Below, in pieces: positions 61,041 to 64,000 of a stretch of 64,000 nucleotides of DNA. Made by a program: the position numbers and the translations under genes. Under the pieces are notes generated by a model. That model saw only the letters and a program-made list of their open reading frames with translations, was not told where the DNA came from and did not search any database. The first letter of the stretch is position 1. The number at the start of each line of letters is the position of its first letter. Origin of the DNA: Sulfurimonas sediminis (GTDB taxonomy: Bacteria > Campylobacterota > Campylobacteria > Campylobacterales > Sulfurimonadaceae); assembly GCF_014905115.1 (NCBI RefSeq), contig NZ_CP041235.1, positions 186,001-250,000 of the forward strand, read 5' to 3'.

Positions 61041-61122
61041 TGCCATTAAGTTAAGAAAATTAATGCTTTTTCGGAACCGGTACTTCAGTGCCGGCTCCAA
61101 ATAAATGCTTAACTTAATGGCA
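61041..61122. repeat. Palindromic element with a REP-like hairpin (copy 7) at its centre
   Basis: Perfect 15-bp arms TGCCATTAAGTTAAG (61041-61055) and their complement (61108-61122) enclose a REP-like hairpin at 61073-61095. Half of the same composite (arm plus half hairpin) occurs at 60414-60442. Confidence 0.78.
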
Positions 61123-61127
61123 TTGTA

Positions 61128-61889
61128 TTAAAAGAGTAGGTTCTCTTTTCCAAATTTTTCTGTATACAGCAACAGATCGTCTTTATACATTTTGCTTACC
61201 AAATCAACCAGTTCTTCATCGTACAGGCTTTCATAAGAAGGGGCATACCCCTCATCTTTTAAGTTCAGCAGTTCCAAAGGCAGAGCAGTGGAGAAGTTTT
61301 TGTCATTTACGGTTTCATACTGGTCCAGACCGTGTTTTGTCAGATTGCGGGCGTCATAAATTTTAATATTTGCTTTCTCTTCAATGACCGGAACAGCTTT
61401 TGCAAAATCTTCCAGACAGAAATAGTCATCATATGTCTGGTACATCAAAAAATCTATCTGCGGGCGCCAGTGAATGTTGCTTCTAAATACACCCGGTCTG
61501 GAGATCAGCTCTACAAATTTTTTAAAGCTCATCTCTTTAAGCTCAATTTTTCTCTCAAGTTTGTCATACAGACTCCACGCTTCGGTAGTTCTGTCTACAA
61601 TTTTATCCATATATACACTTGCAACTCTTCTAAAAGGGTCTCTTAAAATAACAAAAGTGTATTTTGCTTTTATAAGCTCTCCCAAATCTGCTACAAATGT
61701 GTTGTTGTTCTTATGAATCCAGTTATAATCTTTTATCTCCTGTATACATCCGTTGACTATGGCCAGCGAAAGCCGCATGGTAGAACAGGCATTTTTTGGT
61801 ATAAAGGTATATACCGAGTCACTTTCATAAATCATCAGAGCGTGATTGCCGGTAAACTTAAAGAGATAATTTTGATAAAAGTTTATCAT
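61128..61889 (-). CDS. Sulfotransferase (Sulfotransfer_2-like)
   Basis: 253 aa from ATG 61889. VYTFIPKNACSTMRLSLA (5'-phosphosulfate site) and YTFVILRDPFRRVASVYMDK (3'-phosphate site) are the hallmarks of the carbohydrate sulfotransferase 2 family. The start codon lies inside the end of the upstream epimerase gene. Confidence 0.85.
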   Translation of the reverse strand: MINFYQNYLFKFTGNHALMIYESDSVYTFIPKNACSTMRLSLAIVNGCIQEIKDYNWIHKNNNTFVADLGELIKAKYTFVILRDPFRRVASVYMDKIVDRTTEAWSLYDKLERKIELKEMSFKKFVELISRPGVFRSNIHWRPQIDFLMYQTYDDYFCLEDFAKAVPVIEEKANIKIYDARNLTKHGLDQYETVNDKNFSTALPLELLNLKDEGYAPSYESLYDEELVDLVSKMYKDDLLLYTEKFGKENLLF

Positions 61890-62553
61890 ACAGATATGAT
61901 TTACCAAATTTTATGCCATCAATATTATACTGAGAAATTGTATTGTAAAGATCAATTAAATCCAACGTATAAGCATCTTTTTTATTAATCAGTGTAGAGT
62001 TTGCTTTTTTGTTTGTCAGTTGTTCAATAATCTCAACAATTTCAGCAATAGAGTATCTGTAACTATTGGCAATATCAAGAGTAGTACCTCCTTTATGATG
62101 TTCTATAAGCTGTATTACTATTGTATGCACGTCATCTAGAGCTATCACATATCGAAAAGCATCTTTGTATATTTTTATCTCCTTTTCTTCTTTGATGGCA
62201 TAAAAAAGATAATTAATGAGTGTAGAGTGCCTTTTAATATCTGCAAAAAGTTGTGGAATTCTAAATATGTAGTAAGAGGCAGAATGTTCCTTTATAATTT
62301 TTTCCATATTTTGTTTGTGGATATAATAGTCATTTAATTGATACTCTTTGGCGGACAAAGCACAACTGCTAAAGTAGACAAACTTTTTCTTTTTGTTGTT
62401 TATAAGTGTTTTTATTAAGAGATCTTTTTCTTTTTCAAATTCACTTTTATCAGTACAGTTTGAGTTTGCTACGCCACTTGCAAAAATGATGACATCATCC
62501 CTTTTATCCAACTCTTTAAAAGCCTGTGCCAATTGACCATTACCTATTATCAT
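61858..62553 (-). CDS. Small NAD-dependent epimerase/dehydratase-like protein, copy 2
   Basis: 231 aa paralogue of 50060-50755: IGNGQLAQAFKELD, VYFSSCALSAKEYQLNDYYIHKQNMEKII, FRIPQLFA. Overlaps a sulfotransferase gene on each side (4 bp upstream, 32 bp downstream). Confidence 0.8.
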   Translation of the reverse strand: MIIGNGQLAQAFKELDKRDDVIIFASGVANSNCTDKSEFEKEKDLLIKTLINNKKKKFVYFSSCALSAKEYQLNDYYIHKQNMEKIIKEHSASYYIFRIPQLFADIKRHSTLINYLFYAIKEEKEIKIYKDAFRYVIALDDVHTIVIQLIEHHKGGTTLDIANSYRYSIAEIVEIIEQLTNKKANSTLINKKDAYTLDLIDLYNTISQYNIDGIKFGKSYLYDKLLSKLSL

Positions 62554-63581
62554 AAGTGCTCTTTTATATTCTTAATTTCTTGTTTCAAAAAACTAATTTC
62601 TTGATTAAAATAAATTTTTTGTTTTGCTAATAAATGAGTTAGTGCCCGAATTAAATATTCACTTGATGGCTGTTTTATCTCTTCCCAATTTTCATTTGAA
62701 TTTATAGGTAATTCATTGATAAATAGCTGTCCATTCTGTCTATCTAGGTATTCTTTTGCAACTTTTTCATTGGATTTATTGAATTTTAAAACTAGCTTTG
62801 TCCTTTCTTCTGGAGAAAGAAATTTATTTGAATGAGATAACTTGAAGGAAAAAGGTTTTTTAATGACATCATCCATAAGATGTTCTAATCCAGCATTGTA
62901 GAATGCTTTAATCAATAAGGCTTGATCTCGAGTTAAACTTGGGTTAGGATCACTTTTTAATATACTAAATTCACTAATATCTTCAGCATTAAAGATACTC
63001 ATAAAATCATTAAAAATATTGCCTTTATAAAACTGATTTTTTTCATATATTTTTACATGTATGTTCTTTTTATCAATATAGTTATTCCATTTTTTAATCA
63101 TATTATAATAGTCAAAAAGGCCAGCATGTTCTAAAGAACTCATAGTATTATATATATTTGCTGAATATCGTTCAGTTTTTATGAGCTGTGCAAACCAAGA
63201 CTCTAAATATTCATCTTGTCTCCGTAAATATACTATAATGTGTATTTCAAAATATTTGTTTAAAGTCTTGATATAAATATTTTTAATTTCTTCTTCTGTA
63301 ACGCCAGGAAAATATTCAGAACTTATTATAAATATATCAGACTCTGAATCTTTTGCTTCTTGTATTAATTTTTCTAATCTCTTAGGAACAATTTTAGTAA
63401 TATCAATCTCTTTTTTATTAAAATTAGTGCATAATTGATGATGAGCATTATCTTGAATACATGTTTGAGCATAAGTAATACCATATTTTTTCTGCAAAAG
63501 TTTATTGTTGTTATTTAAAAAATTTTGTAATGCAGTTGTTCCTGTTTTTCCGGTCCCAATATGAATAAATAATTTTTTCAT
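62550..63581 (-). CDS. Sulfotransferase-like protein
   Basis: 343 aa. LFIHIGTGKTGTTALQNFLNNN (5'-phosphosulfate loop) and IIVYLRRQDEYLESWFAQLIKTE (3'-phosphate site). The C-terminal 30 residues are coiled-coil-like (KQKIYFNQEISFLKQEIKNIKEHL). ATGA coupling to the epimerase gene, as for the pair at 50755. Confidence 0.82.
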   Translation of the reverse strand: MKKLFIHIGTGKTGTTALQNFLNNNNKLLQKKYGITYAQTCIQDNAHHQLCTNFNKKEIDITKIVPKRLEKLIQEAKDSESDIFIISSEYFPGVTEEEIKNIYIKTLNKYFEIHIIVYLRRQDEYLESWFAQLIKTERYSANIYNTMSSLEHAGLFDYYNMIKKWNNYIDKKNIHVKIYEKNQFYKGNIFNDFMSIFNAEDISEFSILKSDPNPSLTRDQALLIKAFYNAGLEHLMDDVIKKPFSFKLSHSNKFLSPEERTKLVLKFNKSNEKVAKEYLDRQNGQLFINELPINSNENWEEIKQPSSEYLIRALTHLLAKQKIYFNQEISFLKQEIKNIKEHL

Positions 63582-63603
63582 CCTTTTTCATCCTTTTCGT
63601 ATT

Positions 63604-64000
63604 TTAAAATTTACTTTTCTCTTTGCTTTCTTTTGAAAACATTGATACATCTTTATTATAGCCATCTAGATAACCTTGAAATTTCGCTTTAATAGATGCT
63701 ATTCTGTCATTTATTTCTTTTTTTGGAAGTGCATTTTCTAAAGCAAATATAATATCATTTTTTATTAATTCTTTTACGATATGATCTTTTTTATCTGAAT
63801 CTATTAATTGATACCCCCAATAGTATTTAAAAAAATCTGCATCAGTTTTTGCTCTTTCATAGGTGGTTTTTGGAGCATATTCATGCGAATGTTTTACTAC
63901 TGCAGTAGGTACATAGAGTTTTTCATAACCCTTTTTTATAATATCATCTGCCCACAGTTGGTCTTCGCCATATTGTACATTACGATAAGGTATCTTTTTC
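63604..64000 (-). CDS. Family 2 glycosyltransferase, C-terminal part (window edge)
   Basis: The open minus-strand frame from the window edge to the stop at 63604-63606 gives 131 residues. It starts KKIPYRNVQYGEDQLWADDIIKKGYEKLYVPTAVVKHSHEY, where GEDQ-W is the acceptor/catalytic motif of rhamnosyl/galactosyl GT2 enzymes. The remaining tail is helical and ends EKSKF. The N-terminal catalytic half lies outside the window. Confidence 0.78.
   Translation of the reverse strand, partial: KKIPYRNVQYGEDQLWADDIIKKGYEKLYVPTAVVKHSHEYAPKTTYERAKTDADFFKYYWGYQLIDSDKKDHIVKELIKNDIIFALENALPKKEINDRIASIKAKFQGYLDGYNKDVSMFSKESKEKSKF

Overview
The window is AT-rich bacterial chromosome that reads as Campylobacterota (Epsilonproteobacteria), most likely a Sulfurimonas-like sulfur oxidiser. 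The inference rests on gene content: MqnA of the futalosine menaquinone route, a glucose/galactose-type MFS carrier, short (~400 aa) phosphoglucose isomerases, FliD/FliS with sigma-28 CGATAT promoters, a flavocytochrome-c-sulfide-dehydrogenase-like flavoprotein, and an NIT-domain chemoreceptor. The species cannot be named from this sequence alone.

Layout. 1-26.7 kb is ordinary core genome: a truncated sugar-acid cytidylyltransferase, divergent fliD and fliS, a small HAD/MFS/sirtuin run, a globin facing an Rrf2 regulator across a 24-bp dyad, five tRNA genes (Pro-His-Arg-Arg-Leu) behind a near-consensus promoter, thiG-nnr, kpsF-rluB-rarA, a STAS / NIT-chemoreceptor / PP2C-HATPase signalling operon, malic enzyme, mqnA, moaD-moaE-moeA, and a Tat-exported flavoprotein-Rieske-cytochrome c operon. 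27-40.8 kb is a polysaccharide locus: pgi, a KpsC-like protein, GT2, rmlBDCA (dTDP-rhamnose), a second pgi, then cysQ, cysC, a membrane-anchored APS-kinase fusion, cysN, and cysD interleaved with HEPN/MNT toxin-antitoxin pairs. 41-50 kb is a mobile-element and toxin-antitoxin graveyard: an IS630 element inserted inside another IS630, RelBE-like, AbiEii-like and BrnTA modules, an IS110 with a recognisable empty site, and one intact and several decayed REP-associated (Y1) transposases. 50-64 kb resumes surface-carbohydrate genes: sulfotransferases paired with small NAD-epimerases, a 989-aa glycosyltransferase with an RgpF-like domain, and a second, nearly identical cysND-HEPN/MNT-relBE block.

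Together the 27-64 kb genes can supply PAPS (CysDN, then CysC), spend it (four sulfotransferases) and clear the PAP by-product (CysQ), next to rhamnose supply and glycosyltransferases. No cysH or cysIJ is seen. The inference is a sulfated, rhamnose-containing surface polysaccharide rather than sulfate assimilation. The region is being reshaped by duplication, IS nesting, REP-like hairpins, and a repeated promoter cassette in front of the sulfate/sulfotransferase operons.
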